Below, one piece after another: positions 31,606-40,976 of a stretch of DNA of 64,000 nt. The first letter of the stretch is position 1. Every line of letters begins with the position of its first letter. Under the pieces are notes generated by a model that was not told the origin of the DNA, did no database searches, and worked only from the letters and a program-made list of their open reading frames with translations. Made by a program: the position numbers and the translations under genes. This DNA comes from JAGQIB01 sp041393395 (GTDB taxonomy: Bacteria; ARS69), in NCBI GenBank assembly GCA_041393395.1, contig JAWKKG010000006.1, forward strand, positions 310,001 through 374,000, read 5' to 3'.

Positions 31606-33255
31606 ATGAAACGGTATCCGTGCCCTTCGTCGTCGCTCCTCTGCGCCTGGATTCTGGGCGCGACCCTGCTCCCCGGTATCGCGCGGGCGGACTACACCCT
31701 CGCATGGACGACCCAGTTCGACGGGCCCGGCAACGGACCGGATCTCGTGCACGACATTCTCGTCGACTCGGCCGGCAACGCCTACGTCACGGGCGAATCC
31801 CGGGCCGCAGGAGGGCGGACGGTCGCGACCACGGTGAAGTACTCCCCCGACGGGACGCTGCTGTGGTCCGACGCCTACGTCGGGCCGAGCACCGGCGGCC
31901 CGGAGCGCGGCCGCCTGCTCGCCCTCGGTCCGAACGACGACGTGTACGTCGCCGGCGTCGAGGCGGTCGACGGGCCGGCCTTCCCGGGCCCCGACGTCTT
32001 CGTCATCCGCTACACGTCGGCCGGCACGAGGCAGTGGGTCGCGCACTTCGACGGCGTGGGGCAGAACTCCGACGGCGCGAACGACCTCGTCGTCGATGAC
32101 GCGGGAAACGCGTTCGTCGCGGGCGGAACGACCGGCGCCGGCTTCAACGGAAACATGCTGACGCTCCGCATCGACGCGGACGGAACGATCGCCTGGTTTC
32201 GCGAGTTCGACGGTCCCGCCGCGGGCGTCGACGACGCCACCGGGATCGCGCTCGACGGTCTCGGCGGCGTCGTGACCGTGGGCCGCGCTGCGGCGGACCC
32301 GTTCTTCGACCGTGACTACGCGATCGTGAGGTACGACGTCGACGGAACGTTTCTCTGGTCGCACGTGATCGGTGGTCCGGCCGGCGACATCGACGAGGCG
32401 CACGATGTCGTGTGCGACGGCGACGGCAACGTCTACGTCACCGGCATCTATCGCGTGACGTCGATCAACTCCGACTTCGGCACCGTGAAGTACGACTCCG
32501 CGGGTGCACAGGTATGGTTCCGTCAGTTCGATAGTCCGGGAGTCGGACGGGACAACGCGCAGGAGATCCGCCTCGATCCCTCCGGCAACGCCGTGGTGTT
32601 CGGAACGTCGGTGATTCCCACCGTTTCCGCGTCCACGACGACCGTGGAGTACGCGCCCGACGGGACGCGACTCTGGACACACCAGGGTCCGGGATCCCTC
32701 TCCTTCCCGGACGGAAACCACCAGCTCGCGCTCGGTCCCTCGGGCGACGTGTTCACCTGCAGCTCGAACGGAATGATGGTCGTGCGACGTCTCGACGGCG
32801 CGACCGGCGCCCAGCTCGACGAGATGACGCTCACGGTCGACGGAGTGCAGGACCTCGCCGTGGGACTCGCCGTGACGACCGACGAGTCCGTGTTCCTCGC
32901 CGGGGACTCCCTCCGCAACGGCGTGGGTCCGGACTTCGACTACACGCTCGCGTACTACGAGCTCGGGGCCGTCGCGGCGCCGACGCGCGATACTTCGGGC
33001 GTTCAGCTCGCCTCGACCCCGAATCCGTTCCGCGACCGGGCGGTCCTGGACCTCACCGTTCCGCACGACGGAGAAGTGCAGGTCATCCTCTACGACGCCC
33101 GGGGCCGCCGGGTCCGCGAACTGCTGAGTCGCCGACTCTCGGCCGGACACCACCGCGTGCCCGTACCCGGCGATGATCTCGGCGCCGGGGTGTACTTCGC
33201 CGAGGTCCGCACCCCCAGCGGTCGCACGTCGCTTCGAGTCGTTCACATCCGATAG
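31606..33255 (+). CDS. Secreted beta-propeller (SBBP-repeat) protein with FlgD/T9SS-type tail
   Basis: A 549-residue secreted protein. The signal peptide is MKRYPCPSSSLLCAWILGATLLPGIARA. The mature part (about residues 30-450) contains repeated blades of SBBP type, each with a G(N/D)-x-Y-V-(T/A)-G core (GNAYVTGES, DDVYVAGVE, GNVYVTGIY) separated by Asp/Gly turns. The last ~85 residues form a FlgD-like Ig domain: STPNPFRDRAVLDL, then VILYDARGRRVREL and GVYFAEVRT. This is the type seen as a C-terminal sorting domain in FCB-group secreted proteins. GAGGAAG precedes ATG 31606. No enzymatic motif; presumably an adhesive or structural surface protein. It lies 24 bp upstream of a related gene. Confidence 0.85.
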   Translation: MKRYPCPSSSLLCAWILGATLLPGIARADYTLAWTTQFDGPGNGPDLVHDILVDSAGNAYVTGESRAAGGRTVATTVKYSPDGTLLWSDAYVGPSTGGPERGRLLALGPNDDVYVAGVEAVDGPAFPGPDVFVIRYTSAGTRQWVAHFDGVGQNSDGANDLVVDDAGNAFVAGGTTGAGFNGNMLTLRIDADGTIAWFREFDGPAAGVDDATGIALDGLGGVVTVGRAAADPFFDRDYAIVRYDVDGTFLWSHVIGGPAGDIDEAHDVVCDGDGNVYVTGIYRVTSINSDFGTVKYDSAGAQVWFRQFDSPGVGRDNAQEIRLDPSGNAVVFGTSVIPTVSASTTTVEYAPDGTRLWTHQGPGSLSFPDGNHQLALGPSGDVFTCSSNGMMVVRRLDGATGAQLDEMTLTVDGVQDLAVGLAVTTDESVFLAGDSLRNGVGPDFDYTLAYYELGAVAAPTRDTSGVQLASTPNPFRDRAVLDLTVPHDGEVQVILYDARGRRVRELLSRRLSAGHHRVPVPGDDLGAGVYFAEVRTPSGRTSLRVVHIR

Positions 33256-33279
33256 GCCGGCAACCCAGGAGGCGCGACA

Positions 33280-35541
33280 ATGCGGAACCCGCCGAGACGC
33301 GGAGCGACGTTCTCCCTTCTGTCCCTCGCGACGTGGCTCGTCCTCGCGCCGATCGCTCCGGCGCGAGCGGTGGAGTGGGCGTTCCTGCTCCCGACGAACA
33401 CCGGTATCCCCGGGGACGTCATCGACGTCACGCGCGTCGACCCCCTCGGGCGACTGTGGATCCAGGGCCGGGACCCGTTCCGCGGCGAAGGCGGCGTGGC
33501 GATGACGGCGAACCTGAAGCAATGGACGACCTACACGACCGTGGACGGGACCTTTCCGGACGACAGCATCAACGAGCTCGCATTCGCGGGGCCGGAAGAC
33601 GTCTGGTTCGCCACCTTCAGCTCCGGCCTCGCCCACCTCGCGAACGGAACGGTGACGGTGTTCCATCCCGGCAACTCCCCGATCCCGGGCCCCGCGATCC
33701 ACGGCGTCGCGGTCGATCCCGACGGAGCGGTCTGGTTCGTGTGGGGCATCCCGGGATTCGTGTTCGGTGGTGTCGGTAGATACGACGCCGGAGCGTGGAC
33801 GTTCTGGGACAAGGTGACCGACATGGGGTTCGAGTTCGGCCACCTGATCGACGAGCTCGTCATCGACACGAACCGTCACGTCTGGGTCAACACGAGGAGC
33901 GGCGGCGGCGGACTCGCGGAGTACGACGGCGCGCAGTGGATCCGGCACTCGGCGGCTTCGGGCCAGAGCGACCAGCCGGCAACGGCCCTGGTCGCCGGAT
34001 TCCAGGGAGACGTCTGGGTCGACTGGCACCTGGGGATCATGCAGTACGTCGGCGGCCAGTGGATCGACAAGCCGGAGCCGACCGGCTTCGCGGACTTCTC
34101 CGAGATCGCTCCTCGTCCCGACGGCACGTACTGGGCCGGCACCTATGTCGGGTTCCTCTATCGTCCCACGAGCGCATCCACGTGGACGGCACACGACTTC
34201 CGCGATCGGGTCGCGAACGTCTGCTTCGCACCCGACGGAAAGGTCTGGGTCGGTGGACTCGAGTACGTCGCACGCTTCGACGAGACCACGCTGACGTTCG
34301 AGGATCGCCTCAACTCCCGCAACACCGGCTTGCCGGCCGACGGTCCGCAGGATTTCGCGTTGGCCGGCGACGGGACCATGTGGACCGCGATCGCGGGCGC
34401 CACGGTCGCGTCCTACGCGGGGGAACCGGACGCGACGAACGACGGCGTGTGGCGCTGCTTCAGCCGCTACAACCTGGGCCGCGAACCGGACCCGTTCGAC
34501 AACATCAGCGACATCGGCCGTGACGTCGTCACGGATGACAACGGCGACATGTGGGTCGCGGTGCGCGGTGGCGGCGTCGCGAAGTGGGACGGCACCGGTT
34601 GGATCTCGTACACGACGCTGAACTCCGGCCTCTGGGACGACGACATCCAGGCGATCGCCTACGGAGACGGGCGACTGTGGATCGCGTTCACGTTCACGGG
34701 CATCGACAGCTTCGACGGGATCACGTGGGAGCACCACGCCGGGGGCGTGAACGGTCTGCCGCCCGGCGGCGCGAACGACATCGCCGTCGATGCGCTCGGG
34801 CGCGTGTGGACAGGCAGCACGAACGGCACGCACCTCGCGATGTTCGACGGCGTCACCTGGACGGCCGATCCGCTCGGCCCGCTCCCCGGCCAGGTCTATG
34901 CCCTGAAGGGTGGGCCGTCCGGGGATCTCTGGATCGGAACCACCGAGGGCCTGGTTCACTTCGACGGAGCCGGGACGACGACCTACACGCTCTCCAACTC
35001 GGGGGTTCCCGCGAACAACATCAAGGGCATCGAGATCGCGCGGGACGGGACCGTGTGGGTGAGCGGATGGCGTCCCGGACCGGCGATGATCGGGGGCGTC
35101 GCGTCTTTCGACGGAACGACCTGGAACACCTACCTCTCCGACGACTCGCCCCTCCGGCACTTCCAGGTGACGCGACTCGCGGAGGACGCCTACGGCAACA
35201 TCTGGATCGGCACCGAATCCGAGGGCATCAACATCATCCTCGCGCCCGCCACGGCCACGAACAGTGAAACGCCGGCGCACCTGCGGCCCGGTCCGAGGGC
35301 GACTCCCAACCCGTTCCGGAGTTCCGTATCCCTGTCGTTCGAGCTTCGCGACGCGGGCCCGGTGGAGGTCGGACTCTTCGACGTGGCCGGGCGCCGGGTC
35401 GCCACCCGGGCACTCGGCCGGCGGGACGCAGGACCTCAATCCGTCATCCTGCCCGGCGAAGGTCTGTCCCCGGGGGTGTACTTCTACCGGATCGTGACAC
35501 CCTCCCAGCGCTGGGACGGCAAGGTCGTGCGCGTGGAGTGA
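33280..35541 (+). CDS. Secreted two-component-regulator-like propeller protein with FlgD/T9SS-type tail
   Basis: A 753-residue protein with a signal peptide (hydrophobic ~11-25, ending ARAVEW) and AGGAGGC eight bases before ATG 33280. Roughly twelve propeller blades of the reg_prop type repeat the pattern (V/I)WV/I-x-(T/N)..G(G/A)(L/V)-x-(E/K)(Y/F)DG, for example VWVNTRSGGGGLAEYDGAQW, MWVAVRGGGVAKWDGTGW and LWIGTTEGLVHFDGAG. Unlike the hybrid sensor kinases with such blades, there is no Y_Y_Y domain, membrane helix or kinase. The tail (residues ~665-753) is a FlgD-like domain with RATPNPFRSSVSLSFELRDA, GLFDVAGRRVATRAL and GVYFYRIVT. Secreted, function unknown; likely co-transcribed with the preceding propeller gene. 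Confidence 0.87.
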   Translation: MRNPPRRGATFSLLSLATWLVLAPIAPARAVEWAFLLPTNTGIPGDVIDVTRVDPLGRLWIQGRDPFRGEGGVAMTANLKQWTTYTTVDGTFPDDSINELAFAGPEDVWFATFSSGLAHLANGTVTVFHPGNSPIPGPAIHGVAVDPDGAVWFVWGIPGFVFGGVGRYDAGAWTFWDKVTDMGFEFGHLIDELVIDTNRHVWVNTRSGGGGLAEYDGAQWIRHSAASGQSDQPATALVAGFQGDVWVDWHLGIMQYVGGQWIDKPEPTGFADFSEIAPRPDGTYWAGTYVGFLYRPTSASTWTAHDFRDRVANVCFAPDGKVWVGGLEYVARFDETTLTFEDRLNSRNTGLPADGPQDFALAGDGTMWTAIAGATVASYAGEPDATNDGVWRCFSRYNLGREPDPFDNISDIGRDVVTDDNGDMWVAVRGGGVAKWDGTGWISYTTLNSGLWDDDIQAIAYGDGRLWIAFTFTGIDSFDGITWEHHAGGVNGLPPGGANDIAVDALGRVWTGSTNGTHLAMFDGVTWTADPLGPLPGQVYALKGGPSGDLWIGTTEGLVHFDGAGTTTYTLSNSGVPANNIKGIEIARDGTVWVSGWRPGPAMIGGVASFDGTTWNTYLSDDSPLRHFQVTRLAEDAYGNIWIGTESEGINIILAPATATNSETPAHLRPGPRATPNPFRSSVSLSFELRDAGPVEVGLFDVAGRRVATRALGRRDAGPQSVILPGEGLSPGVYFYRIVTPSQRWDGKVVRVE

Positions 35542-35562
35542 GCTCGTGAGCAGTGAGCGGCC

Positions 35563-35591
35563 GTGCGGCGCTCGTCGAGGGAGCGCCGCAC
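35563..35591 (+). terminator. Strong hairpin downstream of the propeller operon
   Basis: GTGCGGCGCTC (35563-35573) and GAGCGCCGCAC (35581-35591) make a perfect 11-bp stem with a 7-nt loop, 21 bp after the propeller stop. No T-run follows, so termination would be non-canonical. It separates the propeller genes from the mobA-like gene. Confidence 0.5.
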
Positions 35592-35638
35592 ACGCGCCAC
35601 GGCCTGCGGTATCGTAGTCCCACGAACCGGAGGGAGTG

Positions 35639-36226
35639 TTGGCTCGGGCACGAGATCGCGGGGTGAGAGGCGCCGTGCTCGTGGGCGGCGCCAGCCGACG
35701 GATGGGACGCCGCAAGGCGATGCTCGAGGACGCGGGGCAGTCGTGGCTGGCGCGCATCGGCGCGGTCCTGGCCGAGCGGGCCGACTCGATCGTGCTGGTC
35801 GGCGAAGGGCCCGTTCCGCGCGACGCGACGTGGCCCCGTCTCCCGGATGATCCGGCGGTCTCCGGGCCGCTCGGCGGCGTGCTCGCCGCGCTTCGCTCCG
35901 ACCCCGGGGCGGCGTGGATCGTGGTCGCCTGCGATCAGCCCGATCTCTCTCTCGACGCGCTCGACTGGTTGCTCGCCCAGCGCGCTCCCGGCGTGCGTGC
36001 GGTGCTGCCTCGAGTCGACGGCCACGTGCAGCCGCTGCTGTCGTTCTGGGAGGCCGGCGCGGCGGACTGGCTGATCCGGCAGGCGCCACGCGCGGGAGAA
36101 GGGCCGCGCGCCCTTGCCGACCGCGCGGATTGCGCGACGCCCGACGTGCCGGCGGCAATCGCTTCCGCATGGCAAGACTACGACACGCCCGAGGAACTCG
36201 CGCGCCGCGCTACCAGACGGTGCTGA
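35639..36226 (+). CDS. mobA: Molybdenum cofactor guanylyltransferase / NTP-transferase (MobA-like)
   Basis: A 195-residue nucleotidyltransferase of the MobA family, attaching GMP to molybdopterin. The N-terminal signature VLVGGASRRMGRRKAML matches the consensus GGxSxRMGxxKA, then RLPDDPAVSGPLGGVLAAL, then the metal-binding WIVVACDQPDLSLDALDWLL; CDQPD is close to the usual CDMP. Start TTG 35639 has GGAGG five bases upstream; GTG 35636 is the alternative. No other molybdopterin genes are in the window, so a related function in another nucleotide-sugar pathway cannot be excluded. The 3' end overlaps the convergent GT39-like gene by 17 bp. Confidence 0.82.
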   Translation: MARARDRGVRGAVLVGGASRRMGRRKAMLEDAGQSWLARIGAVLAERADSIVLVGEGPVPRDATWPRLPDDPAVSGPLGGVLAALRSDPGAAWIVVACDQPDLSLDALDWLLAQRAPGVRAVLPRVDGHVQPLLSFWEAGAADWLIRQAPRAGEGPRALADRADCATPDVPAAIASAWQDYDTPEELARRATRRC

Positions 36227-37901
36227 TCGAGAGCGACGAGAAGTCGGCGGCGAGCCGCGCGATCCACGCGACGTTCCAGGCGATCGACGCGAGCAGCACG
36301 ACCCGCACGACGATCCGCAGCCACGGGACGCGCAGCGCCCCCAGTCCCCACCCGAGCGCGACGCTCGCCGCCGGCACGAGCAGGCACAGGTGCTTCGTCT
36401 GCCGCCAGTCGGTGAGCGTGAACAGCACCGCGCCCACGAGGACCCACAACGAGAGCGTACCGAGCGCGTCCGTTCGCTCGCCGCCCTCGGTCGTGCGCAG
36501 GGAACGTGCCGCCACCACGCCGGCCGCCGCCACCGCGACTCCCGCCAGCAGGGTCCAACCCCAGCCCATGTGACTCGCGAACTCGAGCCACAGCGCCGGG
36601 CGCGACGGATACACGGCCTTCCCCGCCCGCGTCAGGACCTCTCCGCCCGAGAAGCGCCCGACCCCGTGCTCGAGCAGGTGATCCGCCACGAATTCCGCCG
36701 GCGCGATCCAGAGACCCCAGACCCAGAAAGCGAGCGTGCCGATCGCGAGCCCGAGCAGGAGCGGCACCGCCGGCGCGAACGCGCGCGGTGTGCGGGCCGC
36801 CACGGCACGCGCCACGCGCCACGCGCCGACCGCCGCGCCCGGCACGAGCGCCTTCTGGTTCGCGAGGGCGGCGAGCACGCCGGCGCCGTAGCCGGAGCGT
36901 GCACCGCCGACCCTTCCCGTGGCGAGTCGCGTCGCGGCGAGAAACGTCGCGGCGGTGAGCGCGTAGTAGCCGCCGTACGCGGATCGCACCGCGATCTCCG
37001 GCAGCGTCACGTACGTGACGGTCACCAGCGACGCGTCGAGCGGCGATGCGCCGAGACGTCGCATCCAGGCGAACAGGAGCACCGCCGCCGTCCCCGCGAG
37101 CGCGAAGTTCGGGGCACGGGTTGCCGTGAGCACGGGCGTCGCGAGGAACGGCTGGTACACGTCGTGGTACCACTGGAAACTGCGGTCCGCGCGACGATCC
37201 CGCTCCCGGAACGCGCGCACGGCGGCGTCCAGGCGACCGGGCGCCACGCGCGGTCTCTGCTGCTCGCGCGCCGTGACCGCCGCGTCGTACGGGGGGCGCA
37301 CCGCTTCCAGATCGTCGCCGAGCGCGAGCGTCGCGGCGTTCAGCGCGTGCAGCAGCGGCGGATGGGCAAAGAAGTACAGCGTGCTGCGGTTCGTGAGGCA
37401 CAGCGGCTCGAGATCGTGCACGAGTCCGAATGCCGTCCCCTGCACCTCGGAGTCCTGATCCTCGAGCGGCGGCACCACCGACGTACCCATCCACGCCGCG
37501 AACAGCAGAGCCAGCACGCCGAAGATCCACGCCCCGGGCTCCCGTCGCGGGCCCGGCACCCGGCCGCCCCACGAGGCGCCCCACGCGCCGGTCGTCAACG
37601 TGGCGAACCCGAGCAAGGCCGCGAACACGCGCGGTCCCGGTTCGAGTCCCGCGACCCGCAACGTCACCGCCACGCCGACGTTCAGCAGCACGGCCGCGCC
37701 GATCGCGCGGACGAACCAGCGCGCGGTCCCCGACCCGCCGGGGAGCATCGCCCCCGCCGCTCCGGGCATCGCCACGCCGGCCAGCGCGAGCCAGACGCCC
37801 GCGAGCCACCCCTCGCCCGGCACTCGACCGAGCAACACGATCGGGAGATACGGAACGGCGAGCGCCGCAAGGAACAGGACGCGTGTCAACGCGCCAGCCA
37901 T
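36210..37901 (-). CDS. GT39/ArnT-like polytopic membrane glycosyltransferase
   Basis: A 563-residue membrane protein with ~11 hydrophobic helices. After the first block it has PPLEDQDSEVQGTAFG and LYFFAHPPLLHALNA; the acidic loop and the HPPL motif are hallmarks of GT39-type transferases that use polyprenyl-phosphate sugars. Later helices include LLLGLAIGTLAFWVWGLW and ALWLEFASHMGWGWTLLAG. ATG 37901 overlaps the preceding gene by 16 bp. It is the sixth and last gene of an operon that starts with an S55 peptidase and also encodes a polyprenyl-phosphate sugar synthase. It probably transfers sugars to secreted proteins or lipids at the periplasmic face. Acceptor unknown. Confidence 0.8.
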   Translation of the reverse strand: MAGALTRVLFLAALAVPYLPIVLLGRVPGEGWLAGVWLALAGVAMPGAAGAMLPGGSGTARWFVRAIGAAVLLNVGVAVTLRVAGLEPGPRVFAALLGFATLTTGAWGASWGGRVPGPRREPGAWIFGVLALLFAAWMGTSVVPPLEDQDSEVQGTAFGLVHDLEPLCLTNRSTLYFFAHPPLLHALNAATLALGDDLEAVRPPYDAAVTAREQQRPRVAPGRLDAAVRAFRERDRRADRSFQWYHDVYQPFLATPVLTATRAPNFALAGTAAVLLFAWMRRLGASPLDASLVTVTYVTLPEIAVRSAYGGYYALTAATFLAATRLATGRVGGARSGYGAGVLAALANQKALVPGAAVGAWRVARAVAARTPRAFAPAVPLLLGLAIGTLAFWVWGLWIAPAEFVADHLLEHGVGRFSGGEVLTRAGKAVYPSRPALWLEFASHMGWGWTLLAGVAVAAAGVVAARSLRTTEGGERTDALGTLSLWVLVGAVLFTLTDWRQTKHLCLLVPAASVALGWGLGALRVPWLRIVVRVVLLASIAWNVAWIARLAADFSSLSISTVW

Positions 37902-40255
37902 TCGCTGATCTCTCCGAGCGTCGATTCGTCCGTGGTCGGATCGTTCAGCAGGCGGTCCGCGATCTCGCGCACCTCGGCCACCTCTCCGAGATCCAGGAGC
38001 GCGAGCGCCCGGTGCCACCGAATCGCCGGCAGATCGCCCTCCGGCTGGCGCAGCGCCGTCTCGAACTCCTCACGCGCGCGTTCGGCCTCGCCCCGCGCGA
38101 GGTACACCATGCCGAGCGTGTCCCGGTAGTACGGGTCCTCGGGAGTCCATTCGACGGCCTCGCTCGCCAGGCGCAACGCCTCGTCCAGGTCCCGATCGTG
38201 CTTCTGCAGGAACCACGCGAAGGCGTTCTTCAGGTCGGCGTCGTGCTTGAAGCCGCGCAGCGCCCGCCGGAACGACTCGTGCTCCGCGTCGTACTTGCCC
38301 ATCTCCTCCTGCAGATCCACGACCTCGAGGATCGCCGGCACGTCGGGATTCGGCGCGTCGAGCATCAGCGCCTCGGCCTCCTCGAACGCCCCCCGACCGC
38401 GCAGCATCGCGAACAGACGTCGACGGGACGCGAGATCGAACTGCACCTTCGCCAGCGCCCGCCGCAACGCGTTCTCGGCTTCCTCCCGCATGCCGTGCCG
38501 CAGGTAGAGGTCGGCCATGCCGCGCTGAACCGCGTCGTTCGTGGAGATCTCGTAGAGGAAGATCGTGCCGTCGCCGATCACCGCGTCCGGCTTCACGCCG
38601 TCGAGCCAGGGATACGCGGGGCCGCCCTCCGGCGTGCGGTAGTAGATCCCCTGGCGGTTCGTCGCACTCATGAGCAGCCACTGCTCGCCCTCCGCCGGCA
38701 TCGTTTTCCACGGGTCCCGCGACAGCGCGCGCTGCGTGGGCGGGAGCAGCTGCCAGTCCAGCCCCTCCACGAACGGGCTGGCCGTGCCGAAGTAGCAAAG
38801 CACCGCGTGCGTCGCGCCGCGTGCCCGCAGCTCCCGCGACGCCGCCGAGAGGTCCTGGCCCCAGTCGAGGTTCGAGTCGCCGAGGTAGCGGTACCCGCCG
38901 CCGGTCGCGCGCGCGATCTCGTTGAAGAACGGCAGATAGTGCGGGAACGCCACGAGCGTTCCTGCCGCGTGCCACAGGAGCAGCCCCGCTACGGACCCGA
39001 ACGCGAGCAACCCGTGCGGCCAGCCCCCGCCCGCGAACGGACGCGACGCGAGCAGGATCGCGAACGGGAACATCGGCAGGAGATGTCGCACCCCGAGGCC
39101 GAGGTTCGCGAGGAGGTTCGTGGCGAGGACGAGCGCGGGAGGCGCCAGCAGGAACACGAGATCGGCCGGGCGGCGGCGACCGCGAACGATCGCGTGGCCG
39201 AGCCCGAACAGCGCGAGGGCCAGCAGAGGAAGGCTGGTCTTCACCCCGAGCGTCAGCAGCGGCGACCACCACGTCCCGGTGTCGCTCGGCCGTCCGAGGA
39301 GGTAGACCGGATGCCCCGCCTCCGTGAACAGGATGATGTCCTTCATGCCGCGCGCGAAGTCGGCGGAGGGCCAAGGAATGCTCGCCATGACCTCGAACGG
39401 GATCCGGCGCAGGAGCGACATGCTCTCGGGTGTCACCCCCCGGCCCGTCATGCCCAGCGCGCGGATCGTGGTCCAGTCGAACGGAAACGCGTAGCACACC
39501 CAGACCGCAAGCTCCGTCGCGACGAACGCGGAGGCCAGGAAGATCACGGTGTGCGCGAGGCGCGGGGTGCGGCGGGCGGGTAGCGGCCACGCGGCGAGCA
39601 GCAGCCACACCGGTCCGTAAGAGAACGCCGAGAACTTCGTGACCATGGAGCCGGCCACGCAGGCGGCCGCCGCGAACGTCCAGCGCAGTCGCCCCGTTCG
39701 ACGCGCCTGCCACAGGCACGCGGCGGCGCCCGTCACGAACAGGGTGAGCGGGACGTCGGTGGTGACGAGCCGCGTGTGCGCGAGCGCCGTCGGCGAGAAG
39801 GTCCACAGCGCGAGCGCGACGAGCGCTGCCGCCGGCCCGTGCATCGCGCGCGCCCAGGCCCAGATCAGGAGTCCGAGGATCGCACCGAGCAACACGAGCG
39901 GCAGGCGACCGGCGAACACGATTCGCCGGGAGTCGGCGCCCGACTCGTACAGCATCGCGCGCCCGAAGTCCCACTGCTCGCCCGCCCGCCACGCGTCGAG
40001 CGTGGTGTCCGCCTTCGCGCCCGCCACGGTGGCGGCCGCGCCGGCCAGCAGCTTCGGGAAGGCCGGATGCTCGGCGTTCAGGCGGAAGTCGTGCGCCTGC
40101 ACGTAGGACACGCCGGCGGGGAGATGAGCGGTCTCGTCGAACGTCGGGTTCTTGCCGCGCATCGACGCGACCGCAATCGAGACGAACGCGACCAGCAGCA
40201 GCGCGACCGCGATCCGTTCGGGACGTCCGATCCTGCCGTAGCTGCGATCAGGCAT
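37886..40255 (-). CDS. GT39-type membrane glycosyltransferase with C-terminal TPR domain
   Basis: A 789-residue protein. The first periplasmic loop has the GT39/PMT catalytic pattern: NPTFDETAHLPAGV (Asp-Glu near residues 40-41) followed by NAEHPAFPKLLAG. About 11 helices follow to residue ~440, with LLANLGLGVRHLLPMFPFA. A soluble periplasmic part contains GYRYLGDSNLDWGQDL and later VVDLQEEMGKYDAEHESFRRAL. The last ~230 residues form TPR-type helical repeats (MADLYLRHGMREEAENALRRAL; YRDTLGMVYLARGEAERAREEFETAL). The fused TPR could recruit substrates. ATG 40255 overlaps the GT2 stop by 8 bp. Very likely uses the polyprenyl-phosphate sugar made by the preceding GT2. Confidence 0.87.
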   Translation of the reverse strand: MPDRSYGRIGRPERIAVALLLVAFVSIAVASMRGKNPTFDETAHLPAGVSYVQAHDFRLNAEHPAFPKLLAGAAATVAGAKADTTLDAWRAGEQWDFGRAMLYESGADSRRIVFAGRLPLVLLGAILGLLIWAWARAMHGPAAALVALALWTFSPTALAHTRLVTTDVPLTLFVTGAAACLWQARRTGRLRWTFAAAACVAGSMVTKFSAFSYGPVWLLLAAWPLPARRTPRLAHTVIFLASAFVATELAVWVCYAFPFDWTTIRALGMTGRGVTPESMSLLRRIPFEVMASIPWPSADFARGMKDIILFTEAGHPVYLLGRPSDTGTWWSPLLTLGVKTSLPLLALALFGLGHAIVRGRRRPADLVFLLAPPALVLATNLLANLGLGVRHLLPMFPFAILLASRPFAGGGWPHGLLAFGSVAGLLLWHAAGTLVAFPHYLPFFNEIARATGGGYRYLGDSNLDWGQDLSAASRELRARGATHAVLCYFGTASPFVEGLDWQLLPPTQRALSRDPWKTMPAEGEQWLLMSATNRQGIYYRTPEGGPAYPWLDGVKPDAVIGDGTIFLYEISTNDAVQRGMADLYLRHGMREEAENALRRALAKVQFDLASRRRLFAMLRGRGAFEEAEALMLDAPNPDVPAILEVVDLQEEMGKYDAEHESFRRALRGFKHDADLKNAFAWFLQKHDRDLDEALRLASEAVEWTPEDPYYRDTLGMVYLARGEAERAREEFETALRQPEGDLPAIRWHRALALLDLGEVAEVREIADRLLNDPTTDESTLGEISEWLAR

Positions 40256-40976
40256 CAGCCCGCCTCACGTTCCGCAGGATCCGTGGAAGCGACAGCAGCA
40301 TCGCGAGCGCGTCGTCGAGCGGGCTGACCCGGCTGCCGGCGTCGTTCCGCCAGGTCACCGGCACTTCGCGCACGGTGAGGCCCCGCCGCTGCGCGAGCAG
40401 GAGCAGCTCCACGTCGAACGAGAATCCGTCCTCCCGCATCGACGACGCGAGCGCCCGGGCGTCCTCGCCGCGGAAGAGCTTGAAGCCGCACTGCGTGTCG
40501 CGGATCGGCAACCCGGTGACCCACCGGACGATCGCGTTGAACGTCTTGCCCATGCGCTCCCGGTACCACGCCTGCCGGATCTCGAGATTCGACTCGGGGA
40601 GCGCCCGCGACGCGATCGCGACGCCGGCGCCCGCCTCGAGGGCCGCCTCGAGCTTCTCGATTTCGTCGAGCGGTGTCGAGAGATCCGCGTCCGAGAACAG
40701 CACGAGTTCGCCGGCGCTCGCCGCGAAGCCCGTCCGCACCGCGGCGCCCTTGCCCCGGTTCTCCGGCAACGCGAGAACCCGAAAGGCCGGAGCGCCGGCC
40801 GCGAACCGCTCCGCGAGGGCCCGCGTGCCGTCGCGGCTTCCGTCGTCCACCACGAGGATCTCGACCGCGTAGGGTCGTGCGGCCGCCCACACCGCCAGTT
40901 CCGTCAGTGAACCCTCGAGGCGACGTTCCTCGTTGTAGGCGGGAACGACGACGGTCAGTCGGGGCGATCGGGGCAT
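40248..40976 (-). CDS. GT2 family glycosyltransferase, polyprenyl-phosphate-sugar synthase type
   Basis: A 242-residue GT-A enzyme of the Dpm1/dolichyl-phosphate-glucose synthase family. LTVVVPAYNEERRLEGSL opens the fold, LVVDDGSRDGTRALAERF follows, and VLFSDADLSTPLDEI holds the DxD-type metal site. RALPESNLEIRQAWYRERMGKTFNAIVRW and DTQCGFKLFRG are characteristic of this subfamily. ATG 40976 has GGAGG five bases upstream and overlaps the HAD phosphatase stop by one base (TGATG); a TTG immediately upstream is an alternative. It makes the lipid-linked sugar donor used by the two downstream GT39-like enzymes, by inference from order. Confidence 0.92.
   Translation of the reverse strand: MPRSPRLTVVVPAYNEERRLEGSLTELAVWAAARPYAVEILVVDDGSRDGTRALAERFAAGAPAFRVLALPENRGKGAAVRTGFAASAGELVLFSDADLSTPLDEIEKLEAALEAGAGVAIASRALPESNLEIRQAWYRERMGKTFNAIVRWVTGLPIRDTQCGFKLFRGEDARALASSMREDGFSFDVELLLLAQRRGLTVREVPVTWRNDAGSRVSPLDDALAMLLSLPRILRNVRRADA

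Noticed and set aside
31072..35757. 1.5-thousand-codon open frame on the minus strand opposite the propeller genes
   Set aside because: The sense strand has signal peptides, SDs, propeller repeats and FlgD tails; the antisense frame is compositionally biased and has no recognisable domain.
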